Positions 19,128 to 27,567 of a stretch of DNA of 64,000 nt are shown piece after piece. Position 1 is the first letter of the stretch. Every line of letters begins with the position of its first letter. The notes under the pieces are model-generated. The model was not told the DNA's origin and made no database searches. It worked only from the letters and a program-made list of their open reading frames with translations. This DNA comes from Tibeticola sediminis. GTDB taxonomy: Bacteria; Pseudomonadota; Gammaproteobacteria; Burkholderiales; Burkholderiaceae_C. Where the stretch lies: contig NZ_RKQL01000001.1 of assembly GCF_003843835.1 (NCBI RefSeq), positions 744,001 through 808,000 of the forward strand, in the 5' to 3' direction. The position numbers were made by a program, and so were the translations under genes.

Positions 19128-20351
19128 TCAGGGTTGGCGCGCCTGAACTGCGCGCAACTGCTGCGAGAACTCCCGCAGCGCTGCGATGCCACTGTTCTCG
19201 GCCCGCCGGCACCATGCCTGAAGATCTGACGCCAGTTGTTCCCGCGTCCGGTTCGTACTGAGCCAAAGCTGACGCAATTCCTCGCGCATCGAGACCATCT
19301 GGTCGAGCACCGGGTTAGCCGCGCGCGCCTGCTCGATCTTGCTGCGAACATCCGCCGGAACCTTGTCGACATCGCGATGCAGCCAGCGCTTGACCGCCTG
19401 CAGTACCGAGGCGTCGAGCGCCTGCTGGCGCAGGGTCGGCAATTCCGCCCGAACCACCGCCCGCATACGCCGGGCATACGCGGCCATCACCTCGTAGCGG
19501 TGGGCAATCAGAGCTTCGAGCGTTCGCTCATCCGCAACGGGCCGTGCGACACCATAGGCCACACGCGGCGGGATCTTCTTCACCGTCGCAAGACCCAGGC
19601 TCTGCAAGATACGGATGTAGAGCCAGCCGATGTCGAACTCAAAGGGCTTGACCGACAGCTTGGCCGAAGTCGGATAGGTGTGGTGGTTGTTGTGCAGTTC
19701 CTCCCCGCCGATGATGATGCCCCACGGGAAAATGTTGGTGCTGGCGTCGGGCGCTTCGAAGTTGCGATAGCCCCAGTAGTGCGCCGCGCCATTGATGATG
19801 CCCGCAGCGGTCACCGGGATCCAGGCCATCTGCACCGCCCACACCGCCAGCCCCGCGGCGCCGAACAAAGCGAGGTCGACGATCATCATCAAACCCACGC
19901 CCTGCCACGAATAACGGGAATACAGGTTGCGCTCGATCCAGTCATCCGGCGTGCCGTGGCCGAAGCGGGCCAGCGTCTCGGCATTTTTGGATTCGGCGCG
20001 GTAGAGCTCCGAGCCTTGCAGCAGCACGGTGCGGATCCCGTGCACATGCGGGCTGTGGGGGTCTTCGGGCTGCTCGCACTTGGCGTGATGCTTGCGGTGG
20101 ATCGCGGTCCACTCCTTGGTGACCATACCGGTCGTCAGCCACAGCCAGAAACGGAAGAAATGAGCCGCGACGGGGTGCAAGTCCAACGCCCGATGCGCCG
20201 AATGCCGGTGCAGATAGATCGTGACGCTGGCGATGGTGATGTGCGTCATCACCAGGGTGAACAGCACGATTTGCCACCAGGAAGCCTGCCAAAGCCCATG
20301 TGCCAGCCAGTCGATCGCGGCGGAAAGAATCGGCGTATCCAAAAGATTCAT
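19128..20351 (-). CDS. Acyl-CoA/fatty acid desaturase (delta-9 type)
   Basis: This 407-residue membrane di-iron enzyme introduces a double bond into saturated acyl chains. The three His boxes are present: HRHSAHR (about residues 48-54), HRKHHA (about 85-90) and HNNHH (about 221-225), with hydrophobic segments between them. The C-terminal 130 residues are helical and charged and go beyond the usual catalytic core. ATG 20351 gives MNLLDTPILSAAIDWLAHG. It converges on rpmG across the bidirectional terminator. Confidence 0.9.
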   Translation of the reverse strand: MNLLDTPILSAAIDWLAHGLWQASWWQIVLFTLVMTHITIASVTIYLHRHSAHRALDLHPVAAHFFRFWLWLTTGMVTKEWTAIHRKHHAKCEQPEDPHSPHVHGIRTVLLQGSELYRAESKNAETLARFGHGTPDDWIERNLYSRYSWQGVGLMMIVDLALFGAAGLAVWAVQMAWIPVTAAGIINGAAHYWGYRNFEAPDASTNIFPWGIIIGGEELHNNHHTYPTSAKLSVKPFEFDIGWLYIRILQSLGLATVKKIPPRVAYGVARPVADERTLEALIAHRYEVMAAYARRMRAVVRAELPTLRQQALDASVLQAVKRWLHRDVDKVPADVRSKIEQARAANPVLDQMVSMREELRQLWLSTNRTREQLASDLQAWCRRAENSGIAALREFSQQLRAVQARQP

Positions 20352-20575
20352 AAACGAAAAACACCTCAAAACCGGGACGCAAAAAGCCGCACCCCATCTG
20401 CTCATTTTATGGCGCGCACGCGCCTGGAACACCGCAGCCCGCAACAAAGCCCCGCGAATTCGAGGACTGGGGCGCCGCGTGCGCCACGGTCGATCGGCGG
20501 TGGGCCGCGGCGCACCGTTTGGCCCGCGTCGAATTCACCGCAAACGCCGCGCCGATCTCGGCCGCGTCCAGCGTG

Positions 20576-21841
20576 TCACCCGCGGCGCTGCCAGACTGCC
20601 GCGAAGAAACCGTCGGTGTGGTGGCGGTGGGGCCAGAGCCGCAGAAAACGTCCGTCGGCCGTGCACAGAGCCTCGGCTTCGGCAAGCTTGAGACCCCGCA
20701 AGACCTCAGCCACGGGCAGGGGCTCGAATTCCGGATGGCGCTCGGAAAAGGCAGCGGCAATCGCCTCGTTTTCTTCGGGCAGCACGCTGCAGGTGGCATA
20801 GACCAGTCGCCCACCCGGTTTGAGCAGGCGCTGCGCACTCTCCAGTATGGCGGCCTGTTTGGTCACGAGTTCGGCGACGTCCTGAGGCGTCTGGCGCCAC
20901 TTCAGGTCCGGGTTGCGGCGCAGCGTGCCCAACCCCGAACAAGGCGCATCGACCAGCACCCGGTCGATCTTGCCCGCGAGGCGCTTGACCCGCTCGTCGC
21001 GCTCGTGCGCCAGCGCCGCCGGATGCACATTCGACAGGCCACTGCGCGCCAAGCGCGGCTTGAGCGCCTCCAGCCGGTGCGCCGACGTGTCGAATGCATA
21101 CAAGCGCCCGGTGTTGCGCATCATGGCGCCGATGGCGAGCGTCTTGCCGCCGGCCCCGGCGCAAAAGTCGACCACCATCTCGCCCCGGTGCGCATCGAGG
21201 ATCCAGGCGAGCAACTGCGAGCCCTCGTCCTGAACTTCAATGGCCCCGCGACGGAAGGCTTCGATCTTTTGCAGCGCCGGCTTGCCTTCGATCCGCAAGC
21301 CCCAGGGTGAATACGGGGTTGGCGCCGCACGCACCCCGGCCTCGGCCAACTCGCGCTGGACGTCGGCGCGCTTGGCAACGAGCACGTTCACCCGCAGGTC
21401 GAGCGGCGCGGGTTCATTGAGGCTGGCCGCCAGGGCCTCGAATGCGTCGCCCACTTGCGCACGAAGCGCATCCGCGAGCCAGTCGGGCAAGTTGTGCCGA
21501 TGCTGCGGCAACCAAGCCTCCGGCGGGACTGCGTCGCAAGCGTCGAGCCACTGTTTTTCGGAGTCGCTCAGCGCGCTCTTGAGGAAGTCCCGTGGCCCGT
21601 GAAAGCCCAGGATCGCCAGCCGCCGTTCGCGCGGGCCCTGGCCCGATCGGGCGAGCGATTCGAAGCGCAGCTTGTGCCGCAGCACGTTGTAGGCGGTTTC
21701 CGCGAGCGTGGCCCGCTCTCGGGGCCCGAGTTGTTTGTGTTGGCGGAAGTATCGCGAAACGATGGCGTCGGCCGGATGATCGAAACGCAGAACCAGCGCC
21801 ACGAGTTCGGCGCAAGAGTCCAATAGGGCTTTGGGATGCAT
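20576..21841 (-). CDS. RsmB/NOP family RNA cytosine-C5 methyltransferase
   Basis: This 421-residue protein has an N-terminal NusB-like/RNA-binding part (about residues 1-140) and a methyltransferase domain. Its SAM site is VVDFCAGAGGKTLAIG (about 217-232), and the two catalytic cysteines lie in LVDAPCSGLGTLRRNPD and VYATCSVLPEEN. It is expected to make 5-methylcytosine in rRNA. It is shorter and less like E. coli RsmB at the N-terminus, so the exact target is uncertain. It is followed downstream by a 224-base gap with no gene I can support. Confidence 0.85.
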   Translation of the reverse strand: MHPKALLDSCAELVALVLRFDHPADAIVSRYFRQHKQLGPRERATLAETAYNVLRHKLRFESLARSGQGPRERRLAILGFHGPRDFLKSALSDSEKQWLDACDAVPPEAWLPQHRHNLPDWLADALRAQVGDAFEALAASLNEPAPLDLRVNVLVAKRADVQRELAEAGVRAAPTPYSPWGLRIEGKPALQKIEAFRRGAIEVQDEGSQLLAWILDAHRGEMVVDFCAGAGGKTLAIGAMMRNTGRLYAFDTSAHRLEALKPRLARSGLSNVHPAALAHERDERVKRLAGKIDRVLVDAPCSGLGTLRRNPDLKWRQTPQDVAELVTKQAAILESAQRLLKPGGRLVYATCSVLPEENEAIAAAFSERHPEFEPLPVAEVLRGLKLAEAEALCTADGRFLRLWPHRHHTDGFFAAVWQRRG

Positions 21842-21904
21842 GGGTGCTTGAGGTTGGATGCGCGCGCAGTCCCGTCACTGCCAGTCGCCAGTCAAAAAAA
21901 GCCC

Positions 21905-22513
21905 TCAAGCTGCGACGGCTCGATGCCGACGCAGCCACTGGGCAATGGCTTGGGGATAGATGCGATGCTCCTGGCTCAGCACCCGCGCAGCGAGCTGCTC
22001 GGGTGTGTCGCAGGGCAGCACGGGTACGGCCGCCTGTTCCAGTATCGGGCCGTGATCCAGCTCGGCCGTCACTTCGTGGACGGTTGCTCCCGCAACACGG
22101 CAGCCCGCGGCGATGACGCGCTGGTGGGTGTGGAGCCCCGGAAACGCTGGCAACAAGGATGGGTGGATGTTGAGCAAGCGCCCCGCGTAGCGCTCGACGA
22201 AGCCCGGGGTCAAGATGCGCATGAAGCCTGCCAGAACCACAAGCGCAGGCTCTTGGGGCTGCTCGTAGCCATCGATCACCCGAGCCAGGGCTTCATCGAA
22301 TGCTTCTCGGGTGGCGTAGGCGCGGTGGTCGACGACCTGCGTCTCGAGGCCGTGCTCGCGAGCCCAGGCGAGCCCCTTGGCCTCGGGCCGGTTGCTGATG
22401 ACGGCTGCCACGCGAGCCCCGAAGCGCTCGGGCCACTGATCCCGCTCGGCCGCGGCGGCAATGGCCCGCATGTTCGAGCCGGTGCCGGAGATCAAAATCA
22501 CGATGTTTCTCAT
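21905..22513 (-). CDS. purN: Phosphoribosylglycinamide formyltransferase
   Basis: This 202-residue enzyme transfers a formyl group from 10-formyl-tetrahydrofolate to GAR in purine synthesis. It starts [18 protein letters not shown], and shows the catalytic Asn and His in [19 protein letters not shown] and the Asp in [10 protein letters not shown], all as in PurN. It is divergent from yceH with only 20 bases between start codons, and is followed by the RsmB-like gene 63 bases downstream on the same strand. Confidence 0.95.
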   Translation of the reverse strand: MRNIVILISGTGSNMRAIAAAAERDQWPERFGARVAAVISNRPEAKGLAWAREHGLETQVVDHRAYATREAFDEALARVIDGYEQPQEPALVVLAGFMRILTPGFVERYAGRLLNIHPSLLPAFPGLHTHQRVIAAGCRVAGATVHEVTAELDHGPILEQAAVPVLPCDTPEQLAARVLSQEHRIYPQAIAQWLRRHRAVAA

Positions 22514-22533
22514 TGCCTGCGATTATCCCTGCC

Positions 22534-23241
22534 ATGACCCTGGACCCGAACACCCACGCTCACCCCGACGCCGCGACGCCCTGCCCGGCGCGCCCCTTGA
22601 CGCCTACGGAAGCCCGCGTCCTGGGCACCCTCATGGAAAAAGCCCGCACGGTGCCCGACAGCTACCCGCTCACGCTACTGATGGTGCAGGCTGGCTGCAA
22701 TCAGAAGACCAGCCGGGAACCGGTGATGCAGCTCGAAGAAGCCGAGGTGCTCGAAGCCCTCGAAGCGCTCAAGGCGCTCGACCTGGTGGTCGAGGTCGGC
22801 GGCGCGCGCGTGCCACATTACGAACACAAGGTCCAGCGCGCCCTGCGCATCCCCGAACAGTCGGCGGTGCTGCTCGGGCTACTGATGCTGCGCGGGCCCC
22901 AGACGGCCGCTGAATTGCGGCAAAACGGCGAACGCTGGTACCGTTTCGCCGATGGGTCTTCGGTGGAAGCCTTCCTCGAAGAACTGCAGGCACGCCCGCC
23001 CGAGCGCGGTGGTGCCCTGGTCGTCAAGCTGCCCCGAGCACCGGGCGCACGCGAGGCGCGCTGGATGCACCGGCTCTGCGGCGATCCGGAGCCCACAGGT
23101 GGCGCCGCCAGCGCGACAGTCGGCCAAGCAGTGGCGGCCATCCCCGCACGTGTCGAGGCCCTGGAAGCCGAGGTCGAACGGCTGCGCGCGCAGGTCGAAC
23201 GCCTGATGCGGGAACTGGGCTTGTCGCCGGATGGACAGTGA
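22534..23241 (+). CDS. YceH family protein (DUF480)
   Basis: This protein of 235 residues has two winged-helix-like domains: [21 protein letters not shown] with [21 protein letters not shown] (about residues 22-65), then [25 protein letters not shown] (about 112-140). The C-terminal about 35 residues form a coiled coil ([19 protein letters not shown]). The function of YceH is not established. ATG 22534 is preferred to an upstream TTG. It starts 20 bases from divergent purN. Confidence 0.85.
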   Translation: MTLDPNTHAHPDAATPCPARPLTPTEARVLGTLMEKARTVPDSYPLTLLMVQAGCNQKTSREPVMQLEEAEVLEALEALKALDLVVEVGGARVPHYEHKVQRALRIPEQSAVLLGLLMLRGPQTAAELRQNGERWYRFADGSSVEAFLEELQARPPERGGALVVKLPRAPGAREARWMHRLCGDPEPTGGAASATVGQAVAAIPARVEALEAEVERLRAQVERLMRELGLSPDGQ

Positions 23242-23323
23242 AAAGCGCACGCTCGTGCGCACAATGCCCGCTTCTTGACGCTCGGCCGACCGAACGGCCG
23301 ACTCCACCCCACGGAGCAACGCC

Positions 23324-24529
23324 ATGGACTTGGCTTTCACGCCTGAGGAACAGCAATTCCGAGAAGAGGTGCGCGCCTGGGTGCGCGCCAACCTGCCGCC
23401 CGACATCGCGCACAAGGTGCACAACGCCCTCACGCTCAGCCGCGACGACATGCAGCGCTGGGCGAAGATTCTGGGCAAGAAAGGCTGGCTCGGCTACGGC
23501 TGGCCCAAGCAGTTTGGCGGCCCGGGCTGGAACGCCGTGCAAAAGCATTTGTTCGAAGAGGAATGCGCTCTTGCCGGTGCGCCGCGCATCGTGCCCTTCG
23601 GGCCGGTGATGGTGGCGCCGGTCATCATGGCCTTTGGGACTCCGGAGCAACAGCAGCGCTTCCTGCCCGGCATCGCCAGCGGCGAGGTGTGGTGGAGCCA
23701 GGGCTACAGCGAGCCGGGCGCGGGCTCCGACCTGGCGTCATTGAAGACCCGCGCCGAGCGCCGCGGCGACAAATACATCGTCAACGGCCAAAAGACCTGG
23801 ACGACGCTCGGACAGTATGGCGAGTGGATCTTCTGCCTGGTCCGCACCAGCACGGAGGGCAAGCCGCAGACCGGCATCAGCTTCCTCTTGATCGACATGA
23901 AGTCGCCAGGTGTGACCGTCCGCCCGATCCGCCTGCTCGACGGCGAATGCGAGGTCAACGAGGTGTTCTTCGACAACGTCGAGGTTCCGGTGGAAAACCT
24001 GATCGGGGAGGAGAACAAGGGCTGGACCTACGCCAAGCACCTGCTCAGCCATGAGCGCACCAACATCGCCGACGTCAACCGCGCCAAGCGTGAACTCGAG
24101 CGCTTGAAGCGCATCGCCAAGACCGAGGGCGTGTGGGACGACCTGCGCTTTCGCGACCAGATCGCGCTGCTGGAGGTCGACATCGTCGCGCTCGAAATGC
24201 TGGTGCTGCGCGTGCTGTCGGCCGAAAAGTCCGGCAAACAATCGCTCGACATCGCTGGCTTGCTCAAGATCCGCGGCAGCGAGATTCAGCAGCGTTACAG
24301 CGAGCTGATGATGCTCGCCGCCGGGCCTTACGCCTTACCCTTGATTCGCGAAGCGATGGAAGCCGGCTGGCAGGGTGACGCGGCGCTCGGCGCGCTGGGT
24401 GGCTTCCCCGGCGGCGTGGTGGCCAATGCGCCGCTGGCGTCGACCTACTTCAACATGCGCAAGACCACGATCTACGGCGGCAGCAACGAGGTCCAGCGCA
24501 ACATCGTTGCGCAGACCGTGCTTGGTTGA
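23324..24529 (+). CDS. Acyl-CoA dehydrogenase, pimeloyl-CoA dehydrogenase large-subunit type
   Basis: This 401-residue FAD enzyme has the ACAD fold: WWSQGYSEPGAGSDLASLKTRA (part of the FAD/substrate site), YIVNGQKTWTT, and the C-terminal TIYGGSNEVQRNIVAQTVLG. It resembles PimC-like large subunits that act in dicarboxylic or branched acyl-CoA oxidation. The next gene, 18 bases on, encodes a shorter ACAD of the small-subunit type, so the two probably form a heteromer. Substrate is inference from family type. A GGAG site precedes the ATG. Confidence 0.87.
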   Translation: MDLAFTPEEQQFREEVRAWVRANLPPDIAHKVHNALTLSRDDMQRWAKILGKKGWLGYGWPKQFGGPGWNAVQKHLFEEECALAGAPRIVPFGPVMVAPVIMAFGTPEQQQRFLPGIASGEVWWSQGYSEPGAGSDLASLKTRAERRGDKYIVNGQKTWTTLGQYGEWIFCLVRTSTEGKPQTGISFLLIDMKSPGVTVRPIRLLDGECEVNEVFFDNVEVPVENLIGEENKGWTYAKHLLSHERTNIADVNRAKRELERLKRIAKTEGVWDDLRFRDQIALLEVDIVALEMLVLRVLSAEKSGKQSLDIAGLLKIRGSEIQQRYSELMMLAAGPYALPLIREAMEAGWQGDAALGALGGFPGGVVANAPLASTYFNMRKTTIYGGSNEVQRNIVAQTVLG

Positions 24530-24547
24530 ACCTGCAGGAGCCCCATC

Positions 24548-25666
24548 ATGGATTTTGATTTTTCCGACGATCAGCTTGCCCTGCGCGAGGCAGTGGCCCG
24601 CTGGGTGGAGAAAGCCTATCCGTTCGAGCGCCGACGCGCCATCGTGGCAGCCGGCGGCTTCGACCGCGGGGTTTGGGCCGAGTTGGCCGAGCTGGGCCTC
24701 ACCGGGCTGACCGTCCCCGAGGACGACGCGGGCCTGGGCTACGGCGCCGTTGAGGCCATGGTGGTCATGGAAGAACTCGGCCGCGGCTTGGTGCTCGAGC
24801 CGCTCGCGCAGGCCACGATCGCAGCGCGCCTGCTCGCAGGCTATGCCGAGCCGGCGCTGCGCGCCGAGTGGCTGCCGCGCCTGGCCCGCGGCGAGGCTCT
24901 GATTGCGCTCGCGCACCAAGAGCGTCGCGCCCGCTACCGGCTCGACGTGTGCGACGCCGAGGCACAGGCGGGCGACGGGGCCGCGGGCTATGTGCTCAGT
25001 GGCTTGAAAAACCTCGTGCCGGCTGGCGACCATGCAGATGCCTATCTGGTCCCGGCGCGCCTGGACGGTGCTCTAGCGCTGTTCCTGGTGCCGCGGGGCA
25101 CGGGGGTCGCCACCCGCGGCTACGGCACGCAGGATGGCAGCCGCGCCGCGGACGTGCAGTTCGACCGTGCCGCTGCGATACTGCTCACGGGTGAAGGCCT
25201 CGCCGCACTCGAGCTTGCGCAAGACCTGGGGATCGCGTCGATCGCGGCCTACGCCGTCGGGGTGATGGACCGCACGCTCGCCGTCACCGTGGAGTACCTC
25301 AACACCCGCAAGCAGTTCGGCGTGCCCATCGCCAGCTTCCAGGCGCTGCGCCACCGCGTGGCCGACATGAAGATGCAGTTGGAACTCGCCCGCTCCATGA
25401 GCTACTACGCCAGCCTCAAGCTCAACGCGCCTGCCGATGAGCGCCGCCGGGCGCTCTCGCGCGCCAAGGTGCAACTCGGGCATTCGATGCGCTTCGTCGG
25501 CCAGCAAGCCGTGCAATTGCATGGCGGCATCGGCGTGACCGACGAATACATCGTGAGCCACTATTTCAAGACGCTGACCCAACTCGAAATGACCTGGGGC
25601 GACACCTTGCACCATCTGGGCGAGGTGTCGGCGCGCATGCAGGACACGGCGGGCGTGTTCGCCTGA
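24548..25666 (+). CDS. Acyl-CoA dehydrogenase, pimeloyl-CoA dehydrogenase small-subunit type
   Basis: This 372-residue ACAD-fold protein begins MDFDFSDDQLALREAVARWV and has the C-terminal domain VEYLNTRKQFGVPIASFQALRH and QLHGGIGVTDEYIVSHYFK typical of PimD-like small subunits. The middle strand region is shorter and more divergent than in catalytic ACADs. It is co-transcribed with the large subunit (18-base gap, GCAGGAG site). It ends six bases before the convergent HNH gene. Confidence 0.86.
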   Translation: MDFDFSDDQLALREAVARWVEKAYPFERRRAIVAAGGFDRGVWAELAELGLTGLTVPEDDAGLGYGAVEAMVVMEELGRGLVLEPLAQATIAARLLAGYAEPALRAEWLPRLARGEALIALAHQERRARYRLDVCDAEAQAGDGAAGYVLSGLKNLVPAGDHADAYLVPARLDGALALFLVPRGTGVATRGYGTQDGSRAADVQFDRAAAILLTGEGLAALELAQDLGIASIAAYAVGVMDRTLAVTVEYLNTRKQFGVPIASFQALRHRVADMKMQLELARSMSYYASLKLNAPADERRRALSRAKVQLGHSMRFVGQQAVQLHGGIGVTDEYIVSHYFKTLTQLEMTWGDTLHHLGEVSARMQDTAGVFA

Positions 25667-25672
25667 CTTACC

Positions 25673-26242
25673 TCAAGCCAGAAGGCGAGAATTCCTGGGC
25701 ACGTGCGCCATCAGGAACTCCATCTGGTCAGCGAGGATGCGCCGGTTGCGCAGGATGAAGTCCTCCCAAAGGCTCGGCACATAAGGCGCATAGAGCAGCG
25801 TCATGCCGGCCTGCTCAGGCGTGCGCGCACCCTTGCGGTGGTTGCAGGCGCGGCAGGCCGTGACCACGTTCATCCAGTGGTCGCGGCCGTTTTGCGCGAA
25901 GGGCACGATGTGCTCGCGCGTGAGTTCATGGTCTGGGAACACGCCGCCGCAGTAGGCGCAGAGGTTGCGGTCGCGCGCGAACAGCTTGAGGTTGGTGAGC
26001 GTGGGCCGCAGGTCGAAGGGGTTGATGTTGGGCACGCCGCGCGTGCCGATGATGCTGCTGACCGCGATGATCGACTGAAGACCGGTGCGCGCGTTGTGGC
26101 CGCCGTGGAACACCGCCACCTCCTGGCCGAGTTCCCAGCGCACCTCGCCCGCGGCATAGTGAATCACCGCCTGTTCGAGCGAAATCCACGACTGCGGCAG
26201 CCCTTGGGCCGACAGCTTGAGCACCTTCACGCACACCTCCAT
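25673..26242 (-). CDS. HNH endonuclease
   Basis: This 189-residue protein has an HNH nuclease domain with the zinc pairs CAYC (about residues 95-98) and CRAC, and the core LTREHIVPFAQNGRDHWMNVVTACRACNHRKG split here as H, N and H positions. The N-terminal part KVLKLSAQGLPQSWISLEQAV is typical of small housekeeping HNH proteins in betaproteobacteria, of unknown target. It is not part of a visible restriction system. It converges on the ACAD pair. Confidence 0.85.
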   Translation of the reverse strand: MEVCVKVLKLSAQGLPQSWISLEQAVIHYAAGEVRWELGQEVAVFHGGHNARTGLQSIIAVSSIIGTRGVPNINPFDLRPTLTNLKLFARDRNLCAYCGGVFPDHELTREHIVPFAQNGRDHWMNVVTACRACNHRKGARTPEQAGMTLLYAPYVPSLWEDFILRNRRILADQMEFLMAHVPRNSRLLA

Positions 26243-26397
26243 GCTAGGGGTTGGTCACGTCATGCAGAGCCGGATGAGCGGCGCAGACCGGCGCGGCGCC
26301 GCACCGGTCACAATATACGCCCGTTTCATGACAATTTAACGGATACCCCGGCGTGAAACGGCGCCATGGCGCTATGAAATCCATACCAGAATCGGGC

Positions 26398-27441
26398 ATG
26401 AAAATTTTCCGCGGTCTGCACCATCAGGGCCTGGCCGAGGCCTGCGCGCTGACCATCGGCAACTTCGACGGCGTGCATCGCGGCCACCAGGCCATGCTGG
26501 CGCTGCTGCAGAACGAGGCTCGGCATCGGGGCATTCCGAGCTGTGTGCTGACCTTCGAGCCGCATCCGCGCGACTTCTTCGCCGCGCAGGCGCAGCGCGC
26601 CGACATCGCGCCCGCGCGCATCGCCACGCTGCGCGACAAGCTACAGGAACTGCAGCGCTGTGGCGTCGATCAGGTCGTGGTTCTGCCCTTCAACGCGGCG
26701 CTGGCGGCTCTGTCGCCCGACGAATTCATCCAACGCGTGCTGGTTCAGGGGCTGGGCGCACGCTATGTGCTCGTGGGGGACGACTTTCGCTTCGGGGCCA
26801 AGCGCGCCGGCGACTACGCGCTGCTCGATGCTGCCGGAGCGCGTGCGGGTTTCGAGGTGGCCCGGATGCTGAGCTACGAAATCCACGGCGGCCGGGTGTC
26901 GAGCTCGGCGGTGCGTGCGGCGCTGTCTGAAGGACGCATGAGCGACGCGGCGGCCTTGCTCGGGCGGCCCTACAGCATCAGCGGGCATGTGGTCCACGGC
27001 CGCAAGCTCGGCCGCGCCCTCGGGGAGACAGCGCCGGCCGCGGGCGACGGTTTTCGCACGCTGAACCTGCGCTTTTCCCATTGGAAGCCGGCCGCCAGCG
27101 GCATCTTTGCGGTGGAAGTGCACGGCCTGGGCGCGCAGGCGCTGCCGGGCGTGGCCAACCTGGGGGTTCGGCCCTCGCTCGACCCGCGCGACGTCAACGG
27201 CGGGCGGGTGCTGCTCGAGACCCATTGCTTCGACTGGCCCGAACCCCTCGGGATGGAGGGGGCCTACGGTAAAATCATCCGGGTGGACCTGCTGCACAAA
27301 CTGCACGATGAACTCAAATACGACAGCCTCGATGCGCTGACGGCAGGTATTGCGCGCGACTGCGAGGACGCCCGTCGCTTTTTTGCCGAGCGTTACGCCC
27401 AGACCCGTCGGCAGACCACGCGCGACCGAATTCCGGACTGA
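26398..27441 (+). CDS. ribF: Bifunctional riboflavin kinase/FAD synthetase
   Basis: This 347-residue enzyme makes FMN and FAD. The N-terminal FAD synthetase domain has LTIGNFDGVHRGHQAML (about residues 16-32), FEPHPRDFF and GDDFRFGAKRAGD. The C-terminal riboflavin kinase domain has GHVVHGRKLGRALG and ANLGVRPSLD. The usual kinase T(P/A)N segment is altered to TLNL. ATG 26398 gives the family start MKIFRGL; upstream in-frame ATG codons at 26353 and 26374 are less likely. It heads the ribF-ileS-lspA cluster. Confidence 0.94.
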   Translation: MKIFRGLHHQGLAEACALTIGNFDGVHRGHQAMLALLQNEARHRGIPSCVLTFEPHPRDFFAAQAQRADIAPARIATLRDKLQELQRCGVDQVVVLPFNAALAALSPDEFIQRVLVQGLGARYVLVGDDFRFGAKRAGDYALLDAAGARAGFEVARMLSYEIHGGRVSSSAVRAALSEGRMSDAAALLGRPYSISGHVVHGRKLGRALGETAPAAGDGFRTLNLRFSHWKPAASGIFAVEVHGLGAQALPGVANLGVRPSLDPRDVNGGRVLLETHCFDWPEPLGMEGAYGKIIRVDLLHKLHDELKYDSLDALTAGIARDCEDARRFFAERYAQTRRQTTRDRIPD

Positions 27442-27567
27442 AGCAGCCCCCTCGGCCGTCCCCACGGCCTGGCCACAAGCGCTGCCCCGGCGCTCGCACC
27501 CCGAGTCTCCTTTCCGCCAGACTGAAACTGGCCCGCCACTTTCGGCGAGACCGCATGAGTTTTCCCC

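Noticed and set aside
21842..21904. Large-loop stem GCTTGAGG...CCTCAAGC between the RsmB-like gene and purN as a terminator
   Set aside because: The loop exceeds 50 bases, and the T-run is inside rather than after the stem.
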